Of a stretch of DNA of 64,000 nt, positions 45,578 to 52,984 are shown one piece after another (position 1 is the stretch's first letter; each line of letters opens with the position of its first letter). A program made the position numbers and the translations under genes. The stretch spans positions 12,498-76,497 of the forward strand of contig CAJTRV010000004.1 in NCBI GenBank assembly GCA_910578855.1, read 5' to 3'. The stretch comes from an uncultured Bacilli bacterium. Lineage in GTDB: Bacteria; Bacillota_I; Bacilli_A; RF39; UBA660. The notes under the pieces were generated by a model that was not told where the DNA came from, ran no database searches, and saw only the letters and a list, made by a program, of their open reading frames with translations.

Positions 45578-46204
45578 TTACTTTGTATCTAATTCATCTA
45601 AAATATTACGCATTTTCCCTTTGATCCGTTGTAAAGCATTATCGATAGACTTCGTATTCTTATCTAAAATGCTGGCAATTTCATCATAGGAAAAATGGTT
45701 AAGTTTTAATTCAAATACCTGCAATTCAAGATCAGTTAACTGATCTTTGATTAAATTGGATAAGATATGTTCCCGTTCACTATTTAATAAAACATGTTCT
45801 GGATCCGTAGTTTCATCACGTAATAGATAATCAGCATAGACCATTTCATTATCATCACCACGCACTTCAAAAGGAACTGATTCATTGAGAATTTTATGTT
45901 TCATTCGACGGGTGCTAACAGCTGCAGTAATGATTTTCCGTTCAATACACGTTTTAGCAAACGTATAAAAAGTAATATTCTTTTTTTCATTAAAGTGATC
46001 AATCGCTTTCGATAGACCTAACATCCCTTCTTGAATCAAATCATTGAGTTCGAGGCCACCATTTTCACAATAAGGAAGCATTTTCTTCGCAAAATTAACA
46101 ATTAATGGTTTATATTTATCGTATAAAAGAGTTTCTGCTTCATCACTATGTTCTGCAATCGCATAATTTACCAACTCATAATCATTAAGATCTTTATAAT
46201 TCAT
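45578..46204 (-). CDS. sigH: RNA polymerase sigma factor SigH-like
   Basis: 208-residue sigma-70 family factor: region 2 (~18-85: LLYDKYKPLIVNFAKKML, DLIQEGMLGLSKAIDHF, FYTFAKTCIERKI), short linker, region 4 (~150-205: LTDLELQVFELKLNHFSYDEI). It follows mrnC-rlmB exactly as sigH does in Bacillus, which supports the stationary-phase/sporulation factor over an ECF type. Expected to drive early sporulation genes. Last gene of the rbgA-mrnC-rlmB-sigH unit (6 nt after rlmB). Confidence 0.88.
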   Translation of the reverse strand: MNYKDLNDYELVNYAIAEHSDEAETLLYDKYKPLIVNFAKKMLPYCENGGLELNDLIQEGMLGLSKAIDHFNEKKNITFYTFAKTCIERKIITAAVSTRRMKHKILNESVPFEVRGDDNEMVYADYLLRDETTDPEHVLLNSEREHILSNLIKDQLTDLELQVFELKLNHFSYDEIASILDKNTKSIDNALQRIKGKMRNILDELDTK

Positions 46205-46210
46205 AAGAAC

Positions 46211-46906
46211 CTACTTTCTAAGTCTTACTGCTTCATAAATAATAATCCCGGCAGCCACCGAGGCATTTAGACTATTGGTCTTACCCTTCATAGGAATACT
46301 GGCAATAAAATCACAGTTTTCTCTGACCATTCGCGCCAAACCGTCACCTTCATTTCCTATCACAATCGCACATTTTCCACGATAATCAATATCGCTATAG
46401 TCTTCACCCTCCATATCTGTTCCAACAATCCAAAACCCCTGTTTCTTTAAATAACGCATCGTATTATTTAGATTGGTTACCTGGGCTATTTTCATATAAT
46501 CAATCGCCCCCGTACTCACTTTAATAACCGTTGGGGTTACCCCAACAGATCGATGTTCTGGAATAATAATTCCATCCACTCCAGCCGCTTCACAAGTACG
46601 AATAATCGCACCTAAGTTATGAGGATCTTCTAAATGATCGAGAATGACAATGAGTGGGTTGTCCCCTTGAATTAGGGTTTCTATTTCATCATACTGAAAA
46701 TCAGGAACTTGCAAAACAATTCCTTGATGATTTCCTTTAACCATTTGATCCAACTGTCTTTTTTCGACATAGCGAATTGGAGCTGCAGTCGTGGCAAGGG
46801 CACCTATGACTTCGTTATCCCGAAATTGTTTGGATAAGTAAACCCGTTTTATTTTCTTGTTCGTCTTAATTGTTTCTAATGCGACATTTTTTCCATAGAT
46901 ATACAT
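46211..46906 (-). CDS. rlmB: 23S rRNA (guanosine(2251)-2'-O)-methyltransferase
   Basis: 231-residue SPOUT methyltransferase: short substrate-binding domain (YIYGKNVALETIK), then knotted domain with DHLEDPHNLGAIIRTCEAAG, IVIGNEGDGL and SLNASVAAGIIIYE. Overlaps mrnC by 31 nt, so the two are coupled. Order mrnC-rlmB-sigH matches Bacillus. Confidence 0.93.
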   Translation of the reverse strand: MYIYGKNVALETIKTNKKIKRVYLSKQFRDNEVIGALATTAAPIRYVEKRQLDQMVKGNHQGIVLQVPDFQYDEIETLIQGDNPLIVILDHLEDPHNLGAIIRTCEAAGVDGIIIPEHRSVGVTPTVIKVSTGAIDYMKIAQVTNLNNTMRYLKKQGFWIVGTDMEGEDYSDIDYRGKCAIVIGNEGDGLARMVRENCDFIASIPMKGKTNSLNASVAAGIIIYEAVRLRK

Positions 46907-47283
46907 AATTTTTCTCCTAACATTATTTCCATAATTTCTTGAATTCGATTAAAGTGACCATTTAGATAATGATACCCAATTAATGCTTCTAAACCAGTTG
47001 ATTCTTTATAAGTTACAATGTCAGTATGCTTAGGATGACGAGATCCTTTATGATTCCTGGCACGTTTCACAATCTGAATCTCTTCGGTTGTTAATGATTC
47101 CTGATCTAGTAACATTTTTAAATAACGACTTTGGGCTTTGGCACTAACATATTGAACAGCTTCTTTCTGAAGATCATTCACTTTACAAAGACCTTTTTTT
47201 AATAACAGAGTCCGAATAACAACTTCATAAATACTATCACCAACATAAGCCAACGCCAAAACATTTAGGCAATCTGTTTTCAT
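46876..47283 (-). CDS. mrnC: Mini-ribonuclease 3
   Basis: Trims the 3' and 5' ends of 23S rRNA precursor. 135 residues, only the RNase III catalytic domain without dsRBD. Seen: LAYVGDSIYEVVIR with catalytic Asp16, RARNHKG, and GLEALIGYHYLNG with the second acidic residue. Four-nt overlap with rbgA upstream (ATGA) and 31 nt with rlmB downstream. Confidence 0.95.
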   Translation of the reverse strand: MKTDCLNVLALAYVGDSIYEVVIRTLLLKKGLCKVNDLQKEAVQYVSAKAQSRYLKMLLDQESLTTEEIQIVKRARNHKGSRHPKHTDIVTYKESTGLEALIGYHYLNGHFNRIQEIMEIMLGEKLCISMEKMSH

Positions 47284-48161
47284 ACAAGTTCCTCAATTCG
47301 ATCAAAGGTAATTCCTTTTATTAGACCACTTTTCATATCGTTTAAAATGAGATTCATCACGCGGTCATAATCAATTTCCCCACCCTGAATCATACATCCT
47401 CGACGTTTACCAATGATATCCAACGTGTTAACCATATCTTCTTCATCAATAGTCGTAATTCCATAACGTGATTCTAACTCCTGAGGATAATAAGTATATA
47501 GCATGTTCAAAATGTAACAGACCACATCATAAATAGGCAATACTTCCTCTTTAATTGCCGTTAAACTTGCGAGATTAAGGGCAATAGTTTGATCATCAAA
47601 CTTCGGCCATAGTACCCCTGGTGAGTCTAACAATTCAAGACGCTGATTGATGCGAATCCAATCCAATGACTTCGTCACTCCAGGACGGTTTCCAACATTG
47701 GCAACCTTTTTTCCAACTAAGCGATTGATCAATGTGCTCTTTCCAACATTGGGAATCCCGACAACAAGGACCCGAATACGTCTTGATTTCATTCCTCTAG
47801 CAATCATATCATCCATCTTATCTTGCATCATCGCTTCAGTCTTTTTCACTATTCCGGTTGTACTTTGTTGATGCTCTAAATCAACCCCCATTACTTGATA
47901 ACCTAGTTGTTCATAATACCGAATCCAGCGCTCTGTTTCTTTTTTATCACATAGATCCATCTTGGTCATAATTAACAACTTCGGCTTATTTCCAATAATC
48001 GATTCAATATCTTGAATCTTTGATGAGTATGGCATCCGAGCATCGATTACTTCATAAACAACATCAATAACACTCATTTTTTCCTTCATAATTCGCTTGG
48101 CTTTCGCCATGTGACCGGGATACCAGTTGATTGTCGTATTTTGTCCTTTATTGTCGTTCAT
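47280..48161 (-). CDS. rbgA: Ribosome biogenesis GTPase A
   Basis: Circularly permuted GTPase needed for late 50S assembly. 293 residues from the ATG at 48161 (AAAGGAAGTG upstream; 16 earlier in-frame codons belong to module DNA). Seen: INWYPGHMAKA (~11-21), TKMDLCD (G4 placed first), GIPNVGKSTLINRL (G1), DSPGVLWP (G3), and a C-terminal ANTAR-like helical region. Its first 13 codons and ribosome binding site exist in further copies upstream at 50.2, 52.2 and possibly 54.5 kb, each ending at Asn-Trp, where insertion modules join. Confidence 0.96.
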   Translation of the reverse strand: MNDNKGQNTTINWYPGHMAKAKRIMKEKMSVIDVVYEVIDARMPYSSKIQDIESIIGNKPKLLIMTKMDLCDKKETERWIRYYEQLGYQVMGVDLEHQQSTTGIVKKTEAMMQDKMDDMIARGMKSRRIRVLVVGIPNVGKSTLINRLVGKKVANVGNRPGVTKSLDWIRINQRLELLDSPGVLWPKFDDQTIALNLASLTAIKEEVLPIYDVVCYILNMLYTYYPQELESRYGITTIDEEDMVNTLDIIGKRRGCMIQGGEIDYDRVMNLILNDMKSGLIKGITFDRIEELV

Positions 48162-48612
48162 TTGTTTCACTTCCTTTAGATTTATTTTTATATTTAACAT
48201 ATTCTTCAATTTTTTTATTATAGTTCTTTAAATCTTCTACAAATTGAGGCTTAAATTGATTTAAATAATCAATGATTAAATCAGCATATTCATCAATATT
48301 TTCATCATCAACTATATCTATGAGATATTTATTGATTCCTTTTTTAGTATTTATTCTTTCTACATAAAAGGCTAACAAATTAGTTGGACCTATTTTTTCT
48401 TTTGCTGATAAAACAATAGAAATCAAATTTTCTCTTGATGCATAATATCTCGGTTTAAATCCATTTGACCTAGAAAATAATATCAAAGTACAACCAATAA
48501 ATAATTTATCTGAACCATTTTTAGGAAATGTTTTGTTTGCAAATTCAATTAAACTTTCTGTATTACCCTGTTCGTAATCATCATATAGTTCCATTAAAAT
48601 TCTATTTATCAT
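48148..48612 (-). CDS. Module A cargo: unrecognised helical protein
   Basis: 154 residues, not recognised. AGAGGAGAT before the ATG. N-terminal helix with YDDYEQGNTESLIEFANKTF, then FSRSNGFKPRYYASRENLI and a helical C terminus. Its last nine residues (KGSETNERQ preceded by Ser) are encoded by the rbgA ribosome binding site and first codons in another frame, and it overlaps rbgA by 14 nt, so it drives translational coupling into rbgA. Strongly AT-rich like the rest of the module. It could be an anti-phage or toxin-type cargo, but nothing in the sequence proves it. Confidence 0.6.
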   Translation of the reverse strand: MINRILMELYDDYEQGNTESLIEFANKTFPKNGSDKLFIGCTLILFSRSNGFKPRYYASRENLISIVLSAKEKIGPTNLLAFYVERINTKKGINKYLIDIVDDENIDEYADLIIDYLNQFKPQFVEDLKNYNKKIEEYVKYKNKSKGSETNERQ

Positions 48613-48622
48613 TTTATCTCCT

Positions 48623-48898
48623 CTATTTATATAGACTTTTTATAACTCTATTAATGCAATCTTTGGCACTTCTGTTATTATTTGAAAAACTAATTTTTAC
48701 TAATGTCCCATTTACTTTAAAAGCATATGGATTCTTTGTGGAAGCAATAAAATCCAATATTCTTTCATTACTAGGTTTTCTTCTATCTATTTTTATATTT
48801 GTTATTTCATCCACATCTTCTAATTTTACATCATCAAGATTTACATTTCTACATCTTTCTAATTTTTCTGCTAATTCTTTAATATTATATTTATTCAT
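48623..48898 (-). CDS. Module A small conserved protein (DUF6870-like)
   Basis: 91 residues from the ATG at 48898 (GGAGTG nine bases upstream). N-terminal half (ELAEKLERCRNVNLDDVKL) is nearly identical to the paralogue in module B; the segment IKIDRRKPSNERILDF then KNPYAFKVNGTLVKISF looks like small DUF6870-type proteins found in mobile elements of gut Bacillota. No membrane helix. It probably works with the DNA-binding protein directly upstream. Function unknown. Confidence 0.65.
   Translation of the reverse strand: MNKYNIKELAEKLERCRNVNLDDVKLEDVDEITNIKIDRRKPSNERILDFIASTKNPYAFKVNGTLVKISFSNNNRSAKDCINRVIKSLYK
48755..48898 (-). repeat. 144-bp direct repeat, copy in module A
   Basis: Matches 50903-51046 at about 140 of 144 positions by eye. 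It covers the first 48 codons of the small conserved protein, then identity stops abruptly. Confidence 0.85.
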
Positions 48899-48980
48899 AA
48901 AATCACACTCCATATTAATTATAAAATCAAATACAATTAATGTTAAATGTGCAATTTTTTATTATAAATGATAATCTTTA

Positions 48981-50006
48981 CTAATCTTTATTATTTTCTG
49001 AAGTTTCTAATAATTTTGTACTTTCAATAAATTTATCGAAGTCAGAAATATATAATTGGTCTTGTTTTTCCTTAAACTTATCATACTCTTTATATGCAAG
49101 TTCTTGAGCCACTTTATGAGATATTTTTCCTGCATCATGCAGTATTTCTTGCCCATTAAATTGTAAAAACGCATCCAATTTTTCTACCCAATCTTTCATT
49201 GTCATCGCATTATGATTTTCTGCTTGTAATTCAGCATAATCTAAATACATAGTAACTATTCTATTTAAGTTTTTTAATTCTTTTTCTGTCAAATAATTTT
49301 TAGCAATATCAACATCATATTTATAAATCGTTCCATCAGGAGAACCTGTCCAATTTGTTAAACCCATATTGTCTTTTTCTGAATCAACTCTATTATAAAT
49401 AATCTCTGCAGCAGTATTACCAGTGACTGAATAATGAAGTTTATTCTGCACAGTTTTAAAAAAAGTTTTAGTGATTTCTGAATCTTTATCATAATCAACA
49501 CTACAAGATGAATATATATCTGTTATCTTTTGGTAAAATCTTCTTTCACTAGAACGAATATTTCTAATTCTTTCTAGTGTTCTTTCAAAATAATCTTCTC
49601 CAAAAATATAATTTGGATTTTTTAATCTCTCGTCATCCATAACAACGCCAGTAATTAAGTATTCTTTTAGAACTTTTGTTGCCCATATTCTAAATTGCGT
49701 TGCTTTTTTGGAATTAACTCTATAACCTACAGCAATAATCATATCTAAATTGTATATTTTAGATTTTCTTCCACCTGTACTTTCGTCGGAAATTCCGACA
49801 GAAGTTTCTTCCTTAAGTTCACCACTATTTAATATATTATTAATATGTTCTGTTATGGTACTTCTACCTACTCCAAATAATTCAGCAATCAAATTTTGCG
49901 TCAACCAAATATCATTATTAATTAATAATACATTCACTTTGATATCATTATTATCATCACGATATATTAAAAAGTCGTGGGTAGTTATTTGTAAATTATT
50001 TTTCAT
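48981..50006 (-). CDS. RhuM-family (virulence protein RhuM) DNA-binding protein
   Basis: 341 residues, full length and intact. N-terminal winged-helix-like domain with LLINNDIWLTQNLIAELFGV and GRSTITEHINNIL, variable loop EETSVGISDES, then YNLDMIIAVGYRVNSKKATQFR and the helical RhuM C-terminal domain (RSSERRFYQKITDIY; MYLDYAELQAENHNAMTMKDW). RhuM proteins occur in pathogenicity islands and phages, presumed regulators or antirepressors. The variable loop is encoded by a perfect inverted repeat. Start has GCGGTGA upstream. First gene of module A. Confidence 0.88.
   Translation of the reverse strand: MKNNLQITTHDFLIYRDDNNDIKVNVLLINNDIWLTQNLIAELFGVGRSTITEHINNILNSGELKEETSVGISDESTGGRKSKIYNLDMIIAVGYRVNSKKATQFRIWATKVLKEYLITGVVMDDERLKNPNYIFGEDYFERTLERIRNIRSSERRFYQKITDIYSSCSVDYDKDSEITKTFFKTVQNKLHYSVTGNTAAEIIYNRVDSEKDNMGLTNWTGSPDGTIYKYDVDIAKNYLTEKELKNLNRIVTMYLDYAELQAENHNAMTMKDWVEKLDAFLQFNGQEILHDAGKISHKVAQELAYKEYDKFKEKQDQLYISDFDKFIESTKLLETSENNKD
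49783..49797. repeat. Perfect inverted repeat inside the RhuM gene
   Basis: GTCGGAA, one central base, TTCCGAC: 7-bp G+C-rich arms in otherwise AT-rich DNA, encoding the SVGISD loop between the HTH and the second conserved block. Confidence 0.85.
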
Positions 50007-50028
50007 TTATTTTCACCGCTTTCTTATG

Positions 50029-50262
50029 TTCTTAAATGTCGTAATCACCTATCTAATTTCTATTATAAATAGCGCAAAAATTACTATATTTTTATGAATT
50101 TTTATTGTTTTTTATCATTTTTTAATGAAAACATGCAAGATATAAATTGGATAGTTTCCTTTATTTATAAGGGTTTAAGGGTGTTCTTAATTAAATCGTA
50201 ATCAACCAGTTTATGTTTGCCTGATTTTGTCGATTTTCATTATTCATTTATTTCACTTCCTT
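50029..50262 (-). repeat. Leader repeat, copy A (leader plus orphan rbgA start)
   Basis: About 85% identical by eye to 51972-52194, and partly to 54329-54450. On the minus strand it begins with an rbgA-like ribosome binding site and start codons, then TGATTACGA, an AT-rich ~150-bp leader with a conserved CCCTTATAAATAAAG, and a second TGATTACGA just before the RhuM gene. TCGTAATCA sites at 50039-50047 and 50196-50204. Confidence 0.85.
50191..50247 (-). pseudogene. Orphan rbgA start, copy A
   Basis: A mini-frame MNNENRQNQANINW, then LITI and stop. Up to Ile-Asn-Trp it is an rbgA N terminus (compare INW at the start of the living rbgA), preceded by GGAAGTGAAATAAATG. After the Trp codon it runs into the module leader. 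It may still be translated as a short peptide upstream of the RhuM gene. Confidence 0.7.
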
Positions 50263-50757
50263 CAATTCAATATTATTTTCTAATAAAACGCTTTCTAATG
50301 TTTCATTTTCGTTTATAATATATAAGTTCTCATAATTTCTTTGCAAACAATCCTCATAGAATGGAACAAATACATTTCCCAAGCCACTAATAAAACTTTC
50401 ATTATTACCTCGATTTATACACTTTCTCTTTACATCTTCCCAATTATTAATATTAGGATATGCTATACTGTATTTAATATTATTTTTATCGAAATAATCG
50501 AAGTGTTCTGGTTTTAATTGAACTAAAACAACATCATATTCCTTTATAGCCATTCGAATGGCTTTATAGTAATTCTTTGGCCATTCACTATTTACTTCTC
50601 TTTTCGTTCCTTTTCTTGCTTCAACAGGTACATTTTCAAGATTAGTATTAATATATTTAAAATTACTCGATTCTAAATCAATTACATTCCTATATTTTTT
50701 ACCCAAAATGCTTTTTCCACACGTTGCAAATCCTGCAATTATTATTCCCTTAGCCAT
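50248..50757 (-). CDS. Module B cargo: phage-type P-loop NTPase
   Basis: 169 residues. Starts KGIIIAGFATCGKS, a Walker A (GFATCGKS at ~8-15), with DLESSNFK, SEWPKNYYKAI and YDVVLVQL as in small phage kinases/NTPases of unknown substrate (adenylate-kinase fold). A typical Walker B Asp is in YDVVLVQ. Overlaps the small conserved protein by 8 nt. Its last residues ELKEVK are encoded in the rbgA-like ribosome binding site. Enzymatic role unknown; could process nucleotides. Confidence 0.7.
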   Translation of the reverse strand: MAKGIIIAGFATCGKSILGKKYRNVIDLESSNFKYINTNLENVPVEARKGTKREVNSEWPKNYYKAIRMAIKEYDVVLVQLKPEHFDYFDKNNIKYSIAYPNINNWEDVKRKCINRGNNESFISGLGNVFVPFYEDCLQRNYENLYIINENETLESVLLENNIELKEVK

Positions 50758-51046
50758 TATTTACCTCTTGTCTATATAAATTTTCTAAAATTTTAGTTAA
50801 ACAATCATCTGCAGTTAAATTACTATTTTCTGAAAATCTTATTCTAACTAATTTCCCATTGACTTTAAATATATATGGGTTCTTTTTCTTCATTACAAAC
50901 GCTAATATTCTTTCATTACTAGGTTTTCTTCTATCTATTTTTATATCTGTTATTTCATCCACATCTTCTAATTTTACATCGTCAAGATTTACATTTCTAC
51001 ATCTCTCTAATTTTTCTGCTAATTCTTTAATATTATGTTTATTCAT
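50750..51046 (-). CDS. Module B small conserved protein (DUF6870-like)
   Basis: 98 residues from the ATG at 51046 (AGAAGG upstream; 17 earlier codons rejected). N-terminal 48 residues nearly identical to the module A paralogue; the rest (KKKNPYIFKVNGKLVRIRF, ending NLYRQEVNNG) is clearly divergent but keeps the KNPY.FKVNG.LV.I.F pattern. Identity therefore changes abruptly inside the gene, a sign of recombination between modules. Confidence 0.65.
   Translation of the reverse strand: MNKHNIKELAEKLERCRNVNLDDVKLEDVDEITDIKIDRRKPSNERILAFVMKKKNPYIFKVNGKLVRIRFSENSNLTADDCLTKILENLYRQEVNNG
50903..51046 (-). repeat. 144-bp direct repeat, copy in module B
   Basis: Partner of 48755-48898, four mismatches seen. 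Confidence 0.85.
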
Positions 51047-51109
51047 ATTATACCTTCTTTCTATAATAATTTTATTATTTAGAAAGAAATAACACAAATG
51101 TGCAAAATA

Positions 51110-51952
51110 CTAGATATTATCTTTTTCTCCTAATAGTTTTATCTTTTCTGCATTATTAAGTATATCAAGTTGATACTTAGCAATGCTACTTAATATTTCA
51201 AATCTTTCTTCTTTGCTTTTTCCTTCTTTAATTAGTTCTGCATTATGTGATTCTAAATTAGATAATACTGTTAATTCATTTATCGATGCATAATCTCTAA
51301 CATTTGAGTTTTTTGCTAAATTCGGATTAAGTTCTCTCCATCTTTTAGCAGTTGTGTTAAATAAGGCAACATTTAAAATATCTGCTTCTTCTGCATACTT
51401 TAACCATTCTCTATCTTTATAATAATCATTATCAGGTAATATATAATTTTTAATTGCATCTGTATGAATAAGATAATTATTTTTGGTTAAGATTCTTTTT
51501 ATATCCCATTCCCTATTTTGATTTTCTAACTCTTTTAGTCTTTCAAATTCTTTTATCAAATATAGTTTAAAAACCGGACTAATAGAAGATGCAAATTCAA
51601 AAGCAATGTCTTTATGAGCATAAGTTCCACCATATTTTCCACGCTTCGAATATATCCCAATTGCATTTGTTTTACTACACCATTCTGTAACACTTAGTGT
51701 AAAAGTATGAAGTCCTGCCTCACTTTTAAACCCGTCGAATTCGACGGAATTAAAATTTGGATTGTAAATTGACTCCCAAGTACCTAAAAATTCTAAAGTA
51801 ATTCTATTTCTTAACCAATTTCTGATAACATCATCTGATGTAGATTTTCCTTCTTTAAACTTGGTAAAATCAGAAATACAAATATAATCGCTATCATTTA
51901 TATTTGTTATGTTCACTTTAATATTTTGAACTTCAATTATTTTGTTTGGCAT
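51110..51952 (-). CDS. KilA-N domain DNA-binding protein
   Basis: 280 residues, intact. KilA-N domain over ~1-115: DYICISDFTKFKEG, VIRNWLRNRITLEFLGTWE, SVEFDGFKSEAGLHTFTLS, WCSKTNAIGIYSKRGKYGG, TYAHKDIAFEFASSISP; then a helical C-terminal part (~120-280) with INELTVLSNLESHNAELI. KilA-N is a phage and large-DNA-virus DNA-binding domain. Start has AGAGGCG upstream. A perfect 16-bp palindrome encodes the SVEFDG loop. First gene of module B. Confidence 0.9.
   Translation of the reverse strand: MPNKIIEVQNIKVNITNINDSDYICISDFTKFKEGKSTSDDVIRNWLRNRITLEFLGTWESIYNPNFNSVEFDGFKSEAGLHTFTLSVTEWCSKTNAIGIYSKRGKYGGTYAHKDIAFEFASSISPVFKLYLIKEFERLKELENQNREWDIKRILTKNNYLIHTDAIKNYILPDNDYYKDREWLKYAEEADILNVALFNTTAKRWRELNPNLAKNSNVRDYASINELTVLSNLESHNAELIKEGKSKEERFEILSSIAKYQLDILNNAEKIKLLGEKDNI
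51732..51747. repeat. Perfect palindrome inside the KilA-N gene
   Basis: CCGTCGAATTCGACGG, 16 bp with no spacer, in the coding sequence for the SVEFDG loop. Confidence 0.85.
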
Positions 51953-51971
51953 ATATTCGCCTCTTTTCCAT

Positions 51972-52194
51972 GTCCTTAAAATTCGTAATCACCTATCTAA
52001 TTCTTATAATAAATAATACCAAAATTATTAGTTTTTATATTTTTAATTATTTTTTAATGAAAATATGCAAGATCTAATCTAGATAATTTTCTTTATTTAT
52101 AAGGGTTTAATGGTATTCTTAATTAAATCGTAATCAGCCAGTTTATGTTTGCCTGATTTTGTCGATTTTCATTATTCATTTGTTTCACTTCCTT
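51972..52194 (-). repeat. Leader repeat, copy B
   Basis: Closest relative of copy A. TCGTAATCA at 51983-51991 and 52128-52136 (145 bp apart against 157 in A). Followed upstream by a second orphan rbgA start. Confidence 0.85.
52123..52179 (-). pseudogene. Orphan rbgA start, copy B
   Basis: Encodes the same 18-residue mini-frame as copy A (MNNENRQNQANINW then LITI). Preceded by AAAGGAAGTGAAACAAATG, identical to the ribosome binding site and start of the living rbgA. The two orphan copies agree with each other better than with the living gene, which suggests they come from another strain. Confidence 0.7.
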
Positions 52195-52200
52195 TATTAT

Positions 52201-52374
52201 TTAACATTGAGAATTTAAAAAATTTGCAATTTGTTCTAAATTTTTAAATATTTTTCCATCATTTCTTATAACTATTCCTCTTGCACCATATCTCATTCTA
52301 GGCTCATTCATTTCAATCATACTTTCGCCTAAATCTTCATCAGTTATTTTACATATTAATTTCATTAATATCAT
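52201..52374 (-). CDS. NUDIX-like N-terminal fragment (module C cargo)
   Basis: 57 residues, or 54 from the second ATG at 52365. EPRMRYGARGIVIRNDGKI looks like the opening strand of a NUDIX hydrolase, but the catalytic NUDIX box is absent and the frame ends NFLNSQC six nucleotides before the rbgA-like ribosome binding site. Probably a truncated gene cut off at the module end; it could be translated. Follows the phosphatase gene. Confidence 0.5.
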   Translation of the reverse strand: MILMKLICKITDEDLGESMIEMNEPRMRYGARGIVIRNDGKIFKNLEQIANFLNSQC

Positions 52375-52391
52375 CTCGCTTTCATTTTATA

Positions 52392-52916
52392 TTACAACTT
52401 GTATTCTTTTATCTCACAATTCTTCAATCCACGATTTAAAAACCAACCATCATTAATGCCATCAAAATATGCACTAAAAGCTTTTGAAACACCACTATGT
52501 GCAACAATTAAAACACTTTTATAATTTTGAGTTTTAAGTTCATCTAAAAAATTATATATTCTATCAAAAAAGTCTTTTATATTTTCAGAGGTTCCATATT
52601 GAATTGTTGTATTATAATTCCAATATTCATCACGATTAGTTATTTCAAGAGGTTTACCACTTAAATCTCCACAACTTCTTTCTTGAATTCTATCATCAAT
52701 AATAATTTCATTATTATTAGCATTAATAATATTAGCTGTGTGTTTTGCCCTAATTAAAGGTGAAGAAATTATAATATCAAAGTTTATATCTTTAATTTTG
52801 TCTCTTAATTCTTCTGCTTGACTTATTCCAAGTTCAGTTAAATCTTCATCTTTTGTATTATATTGTTTCAATGCATTATGAGGTACTTCACCATGTCTTA
52901 CTATATATATTTTCAT
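52392..52916 (-). CDS. Histidine phosphatase family protein (module C cargo)
   Basis: 174 residues, phosphoglycerate-mutase-like fold. Catalytic YIVRHGEVPHN (His8 region), SPLIRAKHTA with the second Arg, and LIVAHSGVSKAF with the second His; ERSCGDLSG carries the acid/base Glu. GGAGTCAAT before the ATG. Substrate unknown. Intact, unlike the DNA-binding gene upstream, which suggests it is still useful or arrived more recently. Confidence 0.82.
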   Translation of the reverse strand: MKIYIVRHGEVPHNALKQYNTKDEDLTELGISQAEELRDKIKDINFDIIISSPLIRAKHTANIINANNNEIIIDDRIQERSCGDLSGKPLEITNRDEYWNYNTTIQYGTSENIKDFFDRIYNFLDELKTQNYKSVLIVAHSGVSKAFSAYFDGINDGWFLNRGLKNCEIKEYKL

Positions 52917-52984
52917 TTATTGACTCCTTTTTTATAGAATTTTTATAGTAACATTTTATCATCGAGGATATATATTTATTTTAT

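Larger units (their letters stand above)
48123..50205 (-). mobile_element. Module A: RhuM-type cassette inserted in the rbgA 5' end
   Basis: Bounded on both sides by CCAGTT (AACTGG on the coding strand, the Asn-Trp codons of rbgA): 50206-50211 upstream and 48123-48128 in the living rbgA. Order on the minus strand: leader with two TCGTAATCA sites, RhuM protein, small conserved protein, cargo, new rbgA 5' end. 2083 bp. No recombinase, no terminal inverted repeats. Boundaries are inferred from comparison of the three modules. Confidence 0.65.
50206..52137 (-). mobile_element. Module B: KilA-N cassette
   Basis: Bounded by AACTGG joints at 52138-52143 and 50206-50211. Same order as module A: leader with two TCGTAATCA sites, KilA-N protein, small conserved protein, cargo (P-loop NTPase), rbgA-like start. 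1932 bp. Confidence 0.65.

Noticed and set aside
48162..48209. Longer rbgA start
   Set aside because: The extra codons lie in module cargo DNA and lack a ribosome binding site; INWYPGHM position fits the ATG at 48161.
48623..51046. Diversity-generating retroelement acting on the small conserved proteins
   Set aside because: The abrupt change in identity looked like a variable region, but there is no reverse transcriptase or template repeat in the window.
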